A stretch of 64,000 bases of DNA from Dyella jiangningensis. Lineage in GTDB: Bacteria; Pseudomonadota; Gammaproteobacteria; Xanthomonadales; Rhodanobacteraceae. The stretch is taken from positions 5,072,772-5,136,771 of the forward strand of contig CP007444.1 in NCBI GenBank assembly GCA_000632805.1, given 5' to 3'. Position 1 is the stretch's first letter, and each line of letters starts with the position of its first letter. A program made the position numbers and the translations under genes. Below are positions 8,440 through 16,495 of this stretch, in pieces. Below the pieces are notes generated by a model. It did not search any database. It was not told where the DNA came from and saw only the letters and a list, made by a program, of their open reading frames with translations.

Positions 8440-9735
8440 GTGTCCGAATCCAAGATCGTCAAGTTGGTGGATGAGTCGACCAACCGCAGCAGCGAACTAC
8501 CCCTGCTCAGCGGCACCCTTGGTCCCGCATGCATCGACATCGGCACGCTGTACAAGGACACGGGCCACTTCACCTACGACCCGGGTTACGGCAGCACGGC
8601 CAGCACCAAGAGCGCCATCACCTACATCGACGGTGACAAGGGCGTCCTGCTGTATCGCGGCTACCCGATCGAGCAACTGGCCGAGAAGTCCAACTTCCTC
8701 GAGACCTCGTACCTGCTGCTGAACGGCGAACTGCCGACCAAGGACCAGTTCTCGAAGTTCGAGCACGACATCACGCATCACACGATGATGCACGAGTCGC
8801 TGAAGGACTTCTTCAAGGGCTTCCATCACGACGCGCATCCGATGGCCATGCTGGCCGCTTCGGTCGCTTCGCTGTCGGCCTTCTATCACGACGACATCGA
8901 CGTCGATAACGCCGACGACCGCAAGCTGGCCGCGATCCGCCTGATCGCCAAGATGCCGACCATCGCCGCTGCGTGCTACCGCTATTCGATCGGCTGGCCG
9001 TTCCGTTATCCGCGCAACAACCTCGAGTACGTCGACCGCTTCCTGCACATGATGTTCGAAGTGCCGAGCGAGCCGCTGGAACTGAGCCCGGTCGCCGCCA
9101 AGGCGCTGGACCTGCTGTTCATCCTGCACGCCGACCACGAGCAGAACGCTTCGACCTCGACGGTGCGCCTGGTGGGTTCGACCGGTGCCAACCCGTACGC
9201 TTCCATCGCCGCGGGCATCACCGCGCTCTGGGGTCCGGCCCATGGCGGTGCGAACGAAGCCGTGCTGGAAATGCTTCAGGAGATCGGTACGGCCGACAAG
9301 GTCGAGACCGCGGTCAAGCGCGCGAAGGACAAGAACGACAACTTCCGCCTGATGGGCTTTGGCCACCGCGTGTACAAGAACTTCGACCCGCGCGCGAAGA
9401 TCATCCGCGAAATGACCCACAAGGTCCTCGGCGAGCTGGGCATCAACGATCCGCTGCTGGAAGTGGCGATGAAGCTGGAAGAGGCGGCGCTGAAGGACGA
9501 CTACTTCGTCGAGCGCAAGCTGTACCCGAACGTCGACTTCTACTCCGGCATCATCTACAAGGCGCTGGGCATCCCGACCGAGATGTTCACGGTGATGTTC
9601 GCCATCGCGCGTACCGCCGGCTGGATCGCCCACTGGATCGAGCAGCACGAAACCCCGGGTGCCCGCATCGGCCGTCCGCGCCAGATCTACACCGGCGCCG
9701 ATGTGCGCGACTACGTGGCGGCGGACAAGCGCTGA
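8440..9735 (+). CDS. gltA: Citrate synthase
   Basis: This 431-residue type II (large, NADH-sensitive type) citrate synthase condenses acetyl-CoA and oxaloacetate at the entry to the TCA cycle. The catalytic histidine regions are visible as HADHEQNASTSTVRL and MGFGHRVYKNFDPRAK, with WGPAHGGANEAVLEML between them and the conserved R in GRPRQIYTG near the C-terminus. The start is GTG, preceded by a near-perfect AAGGAGGT ribosome-binding site, which fixes the start. It is monocistronic, between the L31 terminator and its own terminator. Confidence 0.97.
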   Translation: MSESKIVKLVDESTNRSSELPLLSGTLGPACIDIGTLYKDTGHFTYDPGYGSTASTKSAITYIDGDKGVLLYRGYPIEQLAEKSNFLETSYLLLNGELPTKDQFSKFEHDITHHTMMHESLKDFFKGFHHDAHPMAMLAASVASLSAFYHDDIDVDNADDRKLAAIRLIAKMPTIAAACYRYSIGWPFRYPRNNLEYVDRFLHMMFEVPSEPLELSPVAAKALDLLFILHADHEQNASTSTVRLVGSTGANPYASIAAGITALWGPAHGGANEAVLEMLQEIGTADKVETAVKRAKDKNDNFRLMGFGHRVYKNFDPRAKIIREMTHKVLGELGINDPLLEVAMKLEEAALKDDYFVERKLYPNVDFYSGIIYKALGIPTEMFTVMFAIARTAGWIAHWIEQHETPGARIGRPRQIYTGADVRDYVAADKR

Positions 9736-9756
9736 GCTTTTCCTGCTTCGCATGAT

Positions 9757-9788
9757 GAAAAGCCCCGGCTATGCCGGGGCTTTTTTTT
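9757..9788 (+). terminator. Rho-independent terminator after gltA
   Basis: AGCCCCGGC (9761-9769) pairs with GCCGGGGCT (9773-9781), followed by eight Ts. A short A-run on the left gives partial activity in the other direction too. Confidence 0.93.
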
Positions 9789-9799
9789 GTGCTGCCTTT

Positions 9800-9909
9800 G
9801 TAGGGGCGCATCCAGTGCGCGATGCATGCTTGCGACGTGTCGAAGATGCGATGACTTATGCCTGAGGTGCCACCTCGGCGCTGCGGTCGCGCACTGGGTG
9901 CGCTCCTAC
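9800..9909. repeat. REP-like palindromic pair (BIME), copy 1
   Basis: Two related units of about 26 bases face each other. The first (9800-9825) begins GTAGGGGCGCAT and contains GTGCGCGA. The second (9883-9909) is its reverse complement and ends GCGCTCCTAC. The same unit occurs at 31.5, 39.3 and 42.9 kb in this window, always between genes. The GTAG/GTGG start and internal palindrome match the REP elements that RAYT transposases mobilise in Pseudomonas and Stenotrophomonas. Confidence 0.75.
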
Positions 9910-9973
9910 AGTGAGGCTTAGTGTTGGCTGCGGGAGGAAGTGCACATCCATGCAATTCCTCCCAGCCGCTTTC

Positions 9974-10648
9974 CTATCTCAACACCGACGACAGCATCCG
10001 CTCGAACTCATCGTCGTTTTCCGCCGATGACAGCAGTTCCTCCACGGCCGCCAGCGAAGCCCGCTTCATCGGCTTCTCATCAATGCGGTCCAGCGGCGGC
10101 TGTTTCAGCGCATCGAGGGGAAGCACGGTAAGGTCGAAGGGCAGGCCATCGGCCGCGAACAACAGGACGGGATACTCGCGCTGCTCGTCGCGAGTGGTCC
10201 TGAGCCGGCGTGTCTGCTGTGTCAGCGGCACCCCGCGTTCCTGCAGGAACAGCACGACGGATTCGGGCGTGTCGCTGAAAAGATGCAGGCAGACGGCGGA
10301 GTGGGCGTCGGCGGTGCCATCGAGCACGGCGCCAACCAGTCGAGGCTCGAAGCGGTCGAGGAAGCGCATCGCCTCGGCGGCGGCCTCACGGCGCTCCAGT
10401 AGCAGCTGGGGCTGGCTGTCGGCGAGGAAGATGCGCTGATGCTCGCGCAGTGCCTCTTCGATTTCATTGTTGCGGGGCAAAGCCTGCGCGTCGAGGATGC
10501 CCAGCCTTTCGGCCGCCTTGACCTTAGCGTGGTGGAAATCGCGGATACCGTGTTCGCTCATCAGTCGCGCCGCCTCCTGGGCGACGCGCAACCTGTTGCG
10601 CTGAAGACGATCCTGCGCGTGGATTCGGTGATGCTGGCCGCGTGCCAT
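9974..10648 (-). CDS. Conserved hypothetical protein, possibly nucleotidyltransferase-like
   Basis: I do not firmly recognise this 224-residue protein. The start at 10648 is chosen for its GGAGGA ribosome-binding site, and it places the coding region just after the upstream PBP gene. The N-terminus is basic and helical (MARGQHHRIHAQDRLQRN), followed by AARLMSEHGIRDFHHAK. The central part has AVLDGTADAHSAVCLHLFSD, whose pattern loosely recalls the G-S/D-x-D core of nucleotidyltransferase folds. The C-terminus (LSSAENDDEFERMLSSVL) is acidic. No signal peptide or membrane segment is seen. It is 64 bases downstream of the PBP gene on the same strand and is probably co-transcribed with it. The nucleotidyltransferase idea is inference only. 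Confidence 0.6.
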   Translation of the reverse strand: MARGQHHRIHAQDRLQRNRLRVAQEAARLMSEHGIRDFHHAKVKAAERLGILDAQALPRNNEIEEALREHQRIFLADSQPQLLLERREAAAEAMRFLDRFEPRLVGAVLDGTADAHSAVCLHLFSDTPESVVLFLQERGVPLTQQTRRLRTTRDEQREYPVLLFAADGLPFDLTVLPLDALKQPPLDRIDEKPMKRASLAAVEELLSSAENDDEFERMLSSVLR

Positions 10649-10712
10649 GCCTGTTCCTCCCGGAAGCTGGCGTTCGCTCAGGCGAACGCGGGCGGGACGG
10701 ATGTCCCGGGGG

Positions 10713-13220
10713 TCAGAAGATGTCGTAGGCGTGTTGCTGGTCCTGGTCCTCCTGCTGCTGGTTGGCCTGGTTGCGCAGTCGGTCCACGTCTTCGACCTTG
10801 AAGATCTCGGACATGGCGTTCGGATCGCCCGCACCGGCGGGCAGGCCGCTGTAGCGGTCGATTTGCACCGTACTGATGCCGGGCGGCATCGGCAAGACCG
10901 TGGACGGTTGGTCCTTCAGCGCCGAGCCCATGTAGGACATCCAGATCGGCAACGCCGCCTTGGCACCGAACTCACCCTTGCCAAGCGAGCTGAAGTCGTC
11001 AAAGCCCACCCACACGGTAGCGACCAGGCCGCCGTTGAAGCCCGAGAACCAGGCATCGCGATGCTCGTTGGTCGAGCCCGTCTTGCCGGCGAGGTCGTCG
11101 CGACCCAGCGCCATGGCTGCCGCGCCCGTGCCGCGTTTGACCACGTCCTGCATCAGCGAGGTGATCAGATAGTCGTTCCGCACATCGATGACCTGGGGCG
11201 CCAGCACTGGCGCATGGGCGACGTCGCCGTGGGCATCCGCCGGCAACACGGCATCGCCGACGCCGGCGACGCTGCCCGAGGTGGCTGGCGCTCCGGCGCC
11301 GCCTGCAGTGGCGGCCACGGCGTTGGCCGGGCCTGCCACGCTTCCGGCCGGCGGCGGCGGACCCGGCGCCCGGGTGTCCAGCAGGCGTTCGGCGCAGTTG
11401 CGACAGGCACGGGCCGGATTGGCGACGTAGACGGGCTTGCCGTCGCGGTCGTCGATCTCGCTGATGAAATACGGCGTCACCAGGTAGCCACCGTTGGCGA
11501 ATACGGCATAGCCGCGGGCCATGCTCATTGGTGAGACCGAAGCGGTACCCAGCGCCATCGAGAGGTTGCTGGGCAGGGAGTCGAGGCTGAAGCCGAAGCG
11601 GGTCACGTAGTCGCGCGCGTAGCGCACGCCGATCGCATCGAGCAGGCGCACCGAGACCAGGTTCTTGGACTGCACCAATGCTTCGCGCAGGCGGATGGGG
11701 CCGTCGAACTTGTCGTCGTCGTTGGATGGCGTCCACAGGCCGCCCGGGCGCGATGGGTCGGGCAGGGCCAGGGGCGCGTCGTTCACGATCGAGGCAGGGG
11801 TGAAGCCGCGCTCGAACGCCGCCGAATAGATGAACGGCTTGAAGCTGGAGCCCGGCTGGCGGGCGGCCATCACGGCGCGATTAAATTTGCTGCGCAGGAA
11901 GTTGAAGCCGCCGACCAGTGCCTGCAGCGAGCCGTCTTCGGGATTGACGGAGACCAGTGCGGCCTGGGCGGCCGGGATCTGGGTCAGCTGCCAGTTGCCC
12001 TTCTCGTCGCGCGCCACGCGCACGATGTCGCCGCGCTTGAGCAGGCTGGTACCGCTCTTGGGGCGGGCCCAGGCCATCTGCTCGGCGCCCAGCTTCACCG
12101 TCTCCCGGCTGGCCAGGTAGATGCTGGTCTCGCCGCTGGCGACGCCGGTCACGATGCCCGGCTGCATGCCCGAGATATCGGTAAACCCGGCCAGGGCGTG
12201 CTCCAGATCTTCGTTGCTGGCATCGGCTGCCAGCTCCTGGTGGGCCTCGGGCCCGCGCCAGCCGTGGCGGTGGTCGTATTCGACCAGGCCCGAGCGGACC
12301 GCATCCACCGCCGCCTGCTGGCGGGTGCTCAGCACGGTGGTCTTCACCACGTAGCCCTCGGTCAGGGCGTCGTTGCCCAGGCGATCGAGAGCCTGCAGGC
12401 GCACCATTTCGGCCAGATAGGGGGCATCGACCTCGATCGGCGGCTCATGCGGCGAGGCATTGTTGGCCTCGGCAATGGCCTGCTCGTACTCGCCCTTGCT
12501 GATGTAATGGTTTTCCAGCATCTGGCCCAGCACCCAGTTGCGGCGGGCGATCATGCGCTTGGGGCTGTTCAGCGGGTTGACCACCGAGGGCAGCTGGAAC
12601 GTCGAGGCCAGAGTGGCGCATTCGGCCACGCTCAACTGATCCAGCGTCTTGCCGTAGTAGTAGGAAGCGGCAGCTGCCACGCCGTAGGAGCGATGTCCCA
12701 GGAACATCTTGTTGAGGTAGAGCTCCAGGATCTGGTCCTTGGTGAGCTCGCTCTCCATGCGCAGGGCGATGAAGATCTCGGTCAGCTTGCGGGAATAGAG
12801 CTTTTCCGGGCTCAGGAAGAAGTTGCGGGCGACCTGCTGGGTAATGGTGGAGCCGCCCGGACCCTTGTCGCCGCCGGAAACGACCACGTGCCAGCCTGCG
12901 CGGGCAATGCCATGCCAATCCACGCCCGGGTGCTGGTAGAAGCTGGCGTCCTCGGCGGCGAGCACGGCGTGCTTGAGGCGCTCGGGTACCTCGCCGATGC
13001 TGACGGGGATACGACGGGTTTCGCCAAAGCTGGCGATCAGCTTGCCGTCGGCGGAAAGCACACGCAGTGGCACCTGCATGTGATAGTCCTTGAGGACCGC
13101 TACCGAGGGGAGGCGAGGGGAAATCAGCCAGTAGGCCACGCCGATTGCCGCGACACCCAGCAGCAAACCCGTAAAAGCCAGGATCAGGATCCAGCGCAGC
13201 AACCGCTTAAGAATTTGCAT
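10713..13220 (-). CDS. mrcA: Penicillin-binding protein 1A, bifunctional glycosyltransferase/transpeptidase
   Basis: This 835-residue class A PBP polymerises lipid II and cross-links peptidoglycan at the inner membrane. It has a short cytoplasmic N-terminus and one membrane helix (about 11-33). The glycosyltransferase domain has catalytic Glu90 in LAAEDASFYQHPG and GGSTITQQVARNFFLS. The transpeptidase domain has nucleophile Ser458 (SSFK), SKN at 518-520 and KTG at 713-715. Residues about 620-670 form an Ala/Gly/Pro-rich insert just before the last transpeptidase segment, after a CRNC pair. The start at 13220 excludes an upstream extension without a signal-like sequence. It is divergent from pilM, the arrangement known from Pseudomonas and xanthomonads. 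Confidence 0.94.
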   Translation of the reverse strand: MQILKRLLRWILILAFTGLLLGVAAIGVAYWLISPRLPSVAVLKDYHMQVPLRVLSADGKLIASFGETRRIPVSIGEVPERLKHAVLAAEDASFYQHPGVDWHGIARAGWHVVVSGGDKGPGGSTITQQVARNFFLSPEKLYSRKLTEIFIALRMESELTKDQILELYLNKMFLGHRSYGVAAAASYYYGKTLDQLSVAECATLASTFQLPSVVNPLNSPKRMIARRNWVLGQMLENHYISKGEYEQAIAEANNASPHEPPIEVDAPYLAEMVRLQALDRLGNDALTEGYVVKTTVLSTRQQAAVDAVRSGLVEYDHRHGWRGPEAHQELAADASNEDLEHALAGFTDISGMQPGIVTGVASGETSIYLASRETVKLGAEQMAWARPKSGTSLLKRGDIVRVARDEKGNWQLTQIPAAQAALVSVNPEDGSLQALVGGFNFLRSKFNRAVMAARQPGSSFKPFIYSAAFERGFTPASIVNDAPLALPDPSRPGGLWTPSNDDDKFDGPIRLREALVQSKNLVSVRLLDAIGVRYARDYVTRFGFSLDSLPSNLSMALGTASVSPMSMARGYAVFANGGYLVTPYFISEIDDRDGKPVYVANPARACRNCAERLLDTRAPGPPPPAGSVAGPANAVAATAGGAGAPATSGSVAGVGDAVLPADAHGDVAHAPVLAPQVIDVRNDYLITSLMQDVVKRGTGAAAMALGRDDLAGKTGSTNEHRDAWFSGFNGGLVATVWVGFDDFSSLGKGEFGAKAALPIWMSYMGSALKDQPSTVLPMPPGISTVQIDRYSGLPAGAGDPNAMSEIFKVEDVDRLRNQANQQQEDQDQQHAYDIF

Positions 13221-13383
13221 GATTTGGGTGTTTGCGAGACGTGAGTCAAAACAACTCAGAGTATAGATGTAGCAGTATCTCGGGCATGAACCGAGCGCGT
13301 CACAGCAAAAAGCAGGCCATGGACGACTTCGGCCAAGTGTGGATGCCGTCACGCGAATGAGTCGAGAAAAAGCTCGTAGGCCG

Positions 13384-13412
13384 TTGCCATTACATTAATT
13401 TTTGGTTTTAAT
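13384..13412 (+). promoter_or_regulatory. Predicted sigma-70 promoter of the pilMNOPQ operon
   Basis: TTGCCA (13384-13389) and TTTAAT (13407-13412) are 17 bases apart within an AT-rich patch that stands out from the surrounding GC-rich DNA. It is 57 bases before the pilM start. The 248-base divergent region also has to hold the promoter of the PBP gene, which I could not place. Confidence 0.6.
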
Positions 13413-13468
13413 GCCGTCGCGTATCCCTCCGATACAGGTGGGGGCGTTCAGGGGCAAGGGGGAAAATC

Positions 13469-14527
13469 GTGGGGCTCTTTACACCCAAGAAGCCGCCGCT
13501 TGTTGGTGTCGACATCAGTTCGACAGCCGTCAAGTTGCTGCAGCTCAGCCAAGCCGGCGGTCGCTATCGCGTAGAACACTACGCGGTCGAGCCACTGCCC
13601 CCTAATGCAGTGGTCGAAAAGAACATCGTCGAGGTCGAGGCGGTGGGCGAGGCCATCCGTCGCGCACTGGCGCGTTCGGGTTCCAAGCTCAAGCACGCGG
13701 CAGCGGCGGTAGCTGGGTCGGCCGTGATCACGCGCATCATTCCGATGCCGAGCGAGCTCTCCGACGACGACCTCGAGGGCCAGATCCAGGTCGAGGCGAA
13801 CCAGTACATCCCGTACCCGATCGAGGAAGTCAGCCTCGATTTCGAGGTACTTGGGCCGGTACGCGACAACCCGGAAATGAACAACATCCTGCTCGCTGCC
13901 TCGCGCACCGAGAACGTGGACATGCGCGTGGCCGCGCTGGATCTCGGCGGCCTTTCCGCCAAGGTCATCGACGTCGAAGCCTTCGCGATGGAAAACGCCT
14001 TCGCGATGGTCGCGGACCAGCTGAACGTGGGGCGTGATGCCCTGGTCGCCGTGGTCGACATCGGTGCCACCATGACCACGCTGTCGGTGCTGCGCAACCA
14101 GCGAACCATCTACTCGCGCGAGCAGGTGTTCGGCGGCAAGCAGCTCACCGACGAAATCATGCGGCGCTATGGGCTTTCCTACGAGGAAGCCGGCCGCGCG
14201 AAGCGCAAGGGCGGTTTGCCCGAATCGTATGAAAGCGAGGCGCTGGAGCCGTTCAAGGAATCGCTGATCCAGCAGATCAGCCGCCTGCTGCAGTTCTTCT
14301 TCGCGGGCAGCGAATACAGCAAGGTGGACCAGGTCGTGCTGGCCGGCGGTTGCGCATCCATCGAAGGCATCGGTCCGATGCTCGAGGATCAGCTGGGCGT
14401 GCCGTGCGTGGTGGCCAATCCGCTGGCGCGCATGTCGCTGTCGCCGCGCGTGCAGGCACAGTCGCTGGCACAGGACGCGCCGGCGCTGATGATCGCCGTC
14501 GGCCTCGCGCTCAGGAGCTTCGACTGA
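13469..14527 (+). CDS. pilM: PilM, cytoplasmic actin-like type IV pilus assembly protein
   Basis: The 352-residue protein has the actin/FtsA-like ATPase fold of PilM: VGVDISSTAVKLLQLS (phosphate 1), VVDIGATMTTLSVL (phosphate 2) and VVLAGGCASIEGIG (adenosine). PilM binds the short N-terminal tail of PilN and links the inner-membrane alignment complex to the cytoplasmic motors. The start is GTG at 13469, giving the typical MGLFTPKKPPLVGVD N-terminus. The stop overlaps the pilN start (ATGA). Confidence 0.96.
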   Translation: MGLFTPKKPPLVGVDISSTAVKLLQLSQAGGRYRVEHYAVEPLPPNAVVEKNIVEVEAVGEAIRRALARSGSKLKHAAAAVAGSAVITRIIPMPSELSDDDLEGQIQVEANQYIPYPIEEVSLDFEVLGPVRDNPEMNNILLAASRTENVDMRVAALDLGGLSAKVIDVEAFAMENAFAMVADQLNVGRDALVAVVDIGATMTTLSVLRNQRTIYSREQVFGGKQLTDEIMRRYGLSYEEAGRAKRKGGLPESYESEALEPFKESLIQQISRLLQFFFAGSEYSKVDQVVLAGGCASIEGIGPMLEDQLGVPCVVANPLARMSLSPRVQAQSLAQDAPALMIAVGLALRSFD

Positions 14528-15255
14528 TGGCACACATCAACCTACTTCCGTGGCGCACCGAGCGCCGCAAGCAACGCGAGCGCGAGTTCTTCATGCAGCT
14601 GGCCGCGGCCTTCGTGGCGGCGGTGCTGGTGTTGTTCCTGTGGGTGTTCTGGATGGACATGCGCATCGACAACCAGAACGAGCGCAACACCTACCTGCAG
14701 GGCGAGATCAAGCAGCTCGACGAACGCATCGCGAAGATCAAGGACCTGGAAAAGGTCCGCGAACGCCTGCTGGCGCGCAAGCAGATCATCGAACAGCTGC
14801 AGGCCAACCGCTCACAGATGGTCCATCTGTTCGACGAGCTGGTGAAGACCATTCCCGCCAGTGCGCGCCTGGGTGGCCTCAAGCAGGTCGGTGACTCCAT
14901 GACGCTGGAAGGCGTCGCGCAGTCCAATGCGAGCGTTGCCGAGTACATGCGCAATATCGAGGCCTCGCCGTGGATGGGACATGCCGACCTGCGCAAGACC
15001 GAAAACACGCATGGCGATTCGCGCATGCCATATGCCTTCGGCCTTGACGTCGCGTTGAGCCGGCCCAAGCAGGACGAGAACGGCGAGGGTTCGGACGATT
15101 CGCGTACTCCGGTGTTGCCGGCGTCATCGCAGGCACCGGCAAACGCGCCGGCTCCTGCGGCAGGCGGTACCGCGAAGCCGGCACCTGCAAGCACCGCCCC
15201 GGCCACGCCGAAGCCGGCGACTCCTGCAGCCGCTAATGGAGGAGCCAAGTCATGA
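14527..15255 (+). CDS. pilN: PilN, inner-membrane type IV pilus alignment protein
   Basis: The 242-residue protein begins with MAHINLLPWRTERRKQRE, the conserved INLLPWR motif that PilM binds. One membrane helix follows (about 24-45), then a coiled coil (about 50-100) and a periplasmic ferredoxin-like domain. PilN dimerises with PilO to bridge PilM to PilP. The last 50 residues are an Ala/Pro/Lys-rich low-complexity tail, longer than in many PilN proteins. It overlaps both pilM (1 base) and pilO (4 bases). Confidence 0.95.
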   Translation: MAHINLLPWRTERRKQREREFFMQLAAAFVAAVLVLFLWVFWMDMRIDNQNERNTYLQGEIKQLDERIAKIKDLEKVRERLLARKQIIEQLQANRSQMVHLFDELVKTIPASARLGGLKQVGDSMTLEGVAQSNASVAEYMRNIEASPWMGHADLRKTENTHGDSRMPYAFGLDVALSRPKQDENGEGSDDSRTPVLPASSQAPANAPAPAAGGTAKPAPASTAPATPKPATPAAANGGAKS

Positions 15256-15938
15256 AGTTCCTCAACGACCTGCAGAATCTCGATCGCAACAACATTGGCG
15301 GCTGGCCCAAGTCGATCAAGGTCTTCTTCACGGTGCTGCTGTTCGTCATCGTGGTGTTCCTCGGTTGGTATCTGTACGTCAGCGACCAGCAGAGCACGCT
15401 GGAGCAGGCGGCCAACAAGGAAGAGCAGCTCAAGCAGGAGTTCTCGCAGAAGCAGGCCAAGTCCGTGAACCTCGAAGCGCTGCAGCAGCAGCTCGACGAG
15501 ATGCAGGACATGCTGCGCCAGCTGCTGCGACAGCTTCCCAGCAAGACGGAAATGCCGGAACTCTTGGTGGACATCTCGCAGACCGCGCTGTCGGCGGGTC
15601 TGGAAACCGAGCTGTTCCAGCCGGGCCCCGAGGCGCCGAAGGACTTCTACGCCGAGAAGCCGATCCAGCTTCGCATGGTGGGCACCTATCACCAGTTCGG
15701 CACCTTCATCAGCGGCGTGGCGTCGTTGCCACGCGTGGTCATCCTGACCCTGCACGACGTGTCGCTGACGCCGAAAAACAAGGACGCCAAGGGGAATAAT
15801 CCGGGCGGCCAACTGGTGCTCCAGGGCACGGTCAAGACCTATCGCTATCTGGAAGACGATGAGAGCGCCGAAGCCAAGGCAGCCAATGCCAAATCGGCTA
15901 CGGGCAAGGCGCCGGCGAAGAAAGGGGGGCAGAAATGA
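15252..15938 (+). CDS. pilO: PilO, inner-membrane type IV pilus alignment protein
   Basis: The 228-residue protein has one N-terminal membrane helix (about 23-46), a Gln/Glu-rich coiled coil (about 50-100) and a periplasmic domain with ELLVDISQTALSAGLETELFQPG and YHQFGTFISGVASLPRVV, as in PilO. It pairs with PilN and contacts PilP. The C-terminus is Ala/Lys-rich and charged. Its start overlaps the pilN stop and its stop overlaps the pilP start, so the operon is tightly coupled. Confidence 0.95.
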   Translation: MKFLNDLQNLDRNNIGGWPKSIKVFFTVLLFVIVVFLGWYLYVSDQQSTLEQAANKEEQLKQEFSQKQAKSVNLEALQQQLDEMQDMLRQLLRQLPSKTEMPELLVDISQTALSAGLETELFQPGPEAPKDFYAEKPIQLRMVGTYHQFGTFISGVASLPRVVILTLHDVSLTPKNKDAKGNNPGGQLVLQGTVKTYRYLEDDESAEAKAANAKSATGKAPAKKGGQK

Positions 15939-16477
15939 GCAAGTTGGCTGCCATAAGGCCCGCCCAGGTGACGCGCATCCTGTTGATGCTCGGTGTTGCG
16001 CTCGTGCTCAGTGGTTGCACGCGCGGCATGTCCGACCTGCGTGACTGGGTCGACCAGGAAAAGCACAAGAAGGGCGCGCCGATCCCGGCGCTGCCTGTCA
16101 TCAAGACCTTCGAGACATTCCAGTACGCCGACCAGGACAAGCGCGACCCGTTCAGTCCGAGCACGGCCGAGCTCCAGCAGGGCAACGCCAATGCCGGACC
16201 GCGCCCTGACGAGAACCGCTCGAAGGAACCGCTGGAAATGTTCGCCCTGGACAGCCTGAAGATGGTTGGCACCGTGGGAACCGGTGCCGGCATGGAGGTC
16301 CTGGTGAAGGATCCGGGGGGCGTGATCCATCGGGTTCACCGCAATGAATACATGGGCCAGAACTATGGTCGGGTCACCGCGATCGGCGAGGACCATATCG
16401 ACCTGGTGGAACTGGTATCCAACGGAAATGGTGGCTGGATGGAACGTCCCGCCAGCATCGCGCTTGGCGAGAAATAA
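15935..16477 (+). CDS. pilP: PilP, type IV pilus biogenesis lipoprotein
   Basis: The 180-residue protein has a lipoprotein signal peptide with lipobox VLSGC at about residue 28. It is followed by the PilP sequence DLRDWVDQEKHKKGAP and a folded domain with DPFSPS and LEMFALDSLKMVGTV. PilP is an inner-membrane lipoprotein that connects the PilN/PilO dimer to the PilQ secretin. It starts 4 bases inside pilO and is followed by pilQ after 18 bases. Confidence 0.95.
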   Translation: MSKLAAIRPAQVTRILLMLGVALVLSGCTRGMSDLRDWVDQEKHKKGAPIPALPVIKTFETFQYADQDKRDPFSPSTAELQQGNANAGPRPDENRSKEPLEMFALDSLKMVGTVGTGAGMEVLVKDPGGVIHRVHRNEYMGQNYGRVTAIGEDHIDLVELVSNGNGGWMERPASIALGEK

Positions 16478-16495
16478 GAAACAGGGGCTGATGCA

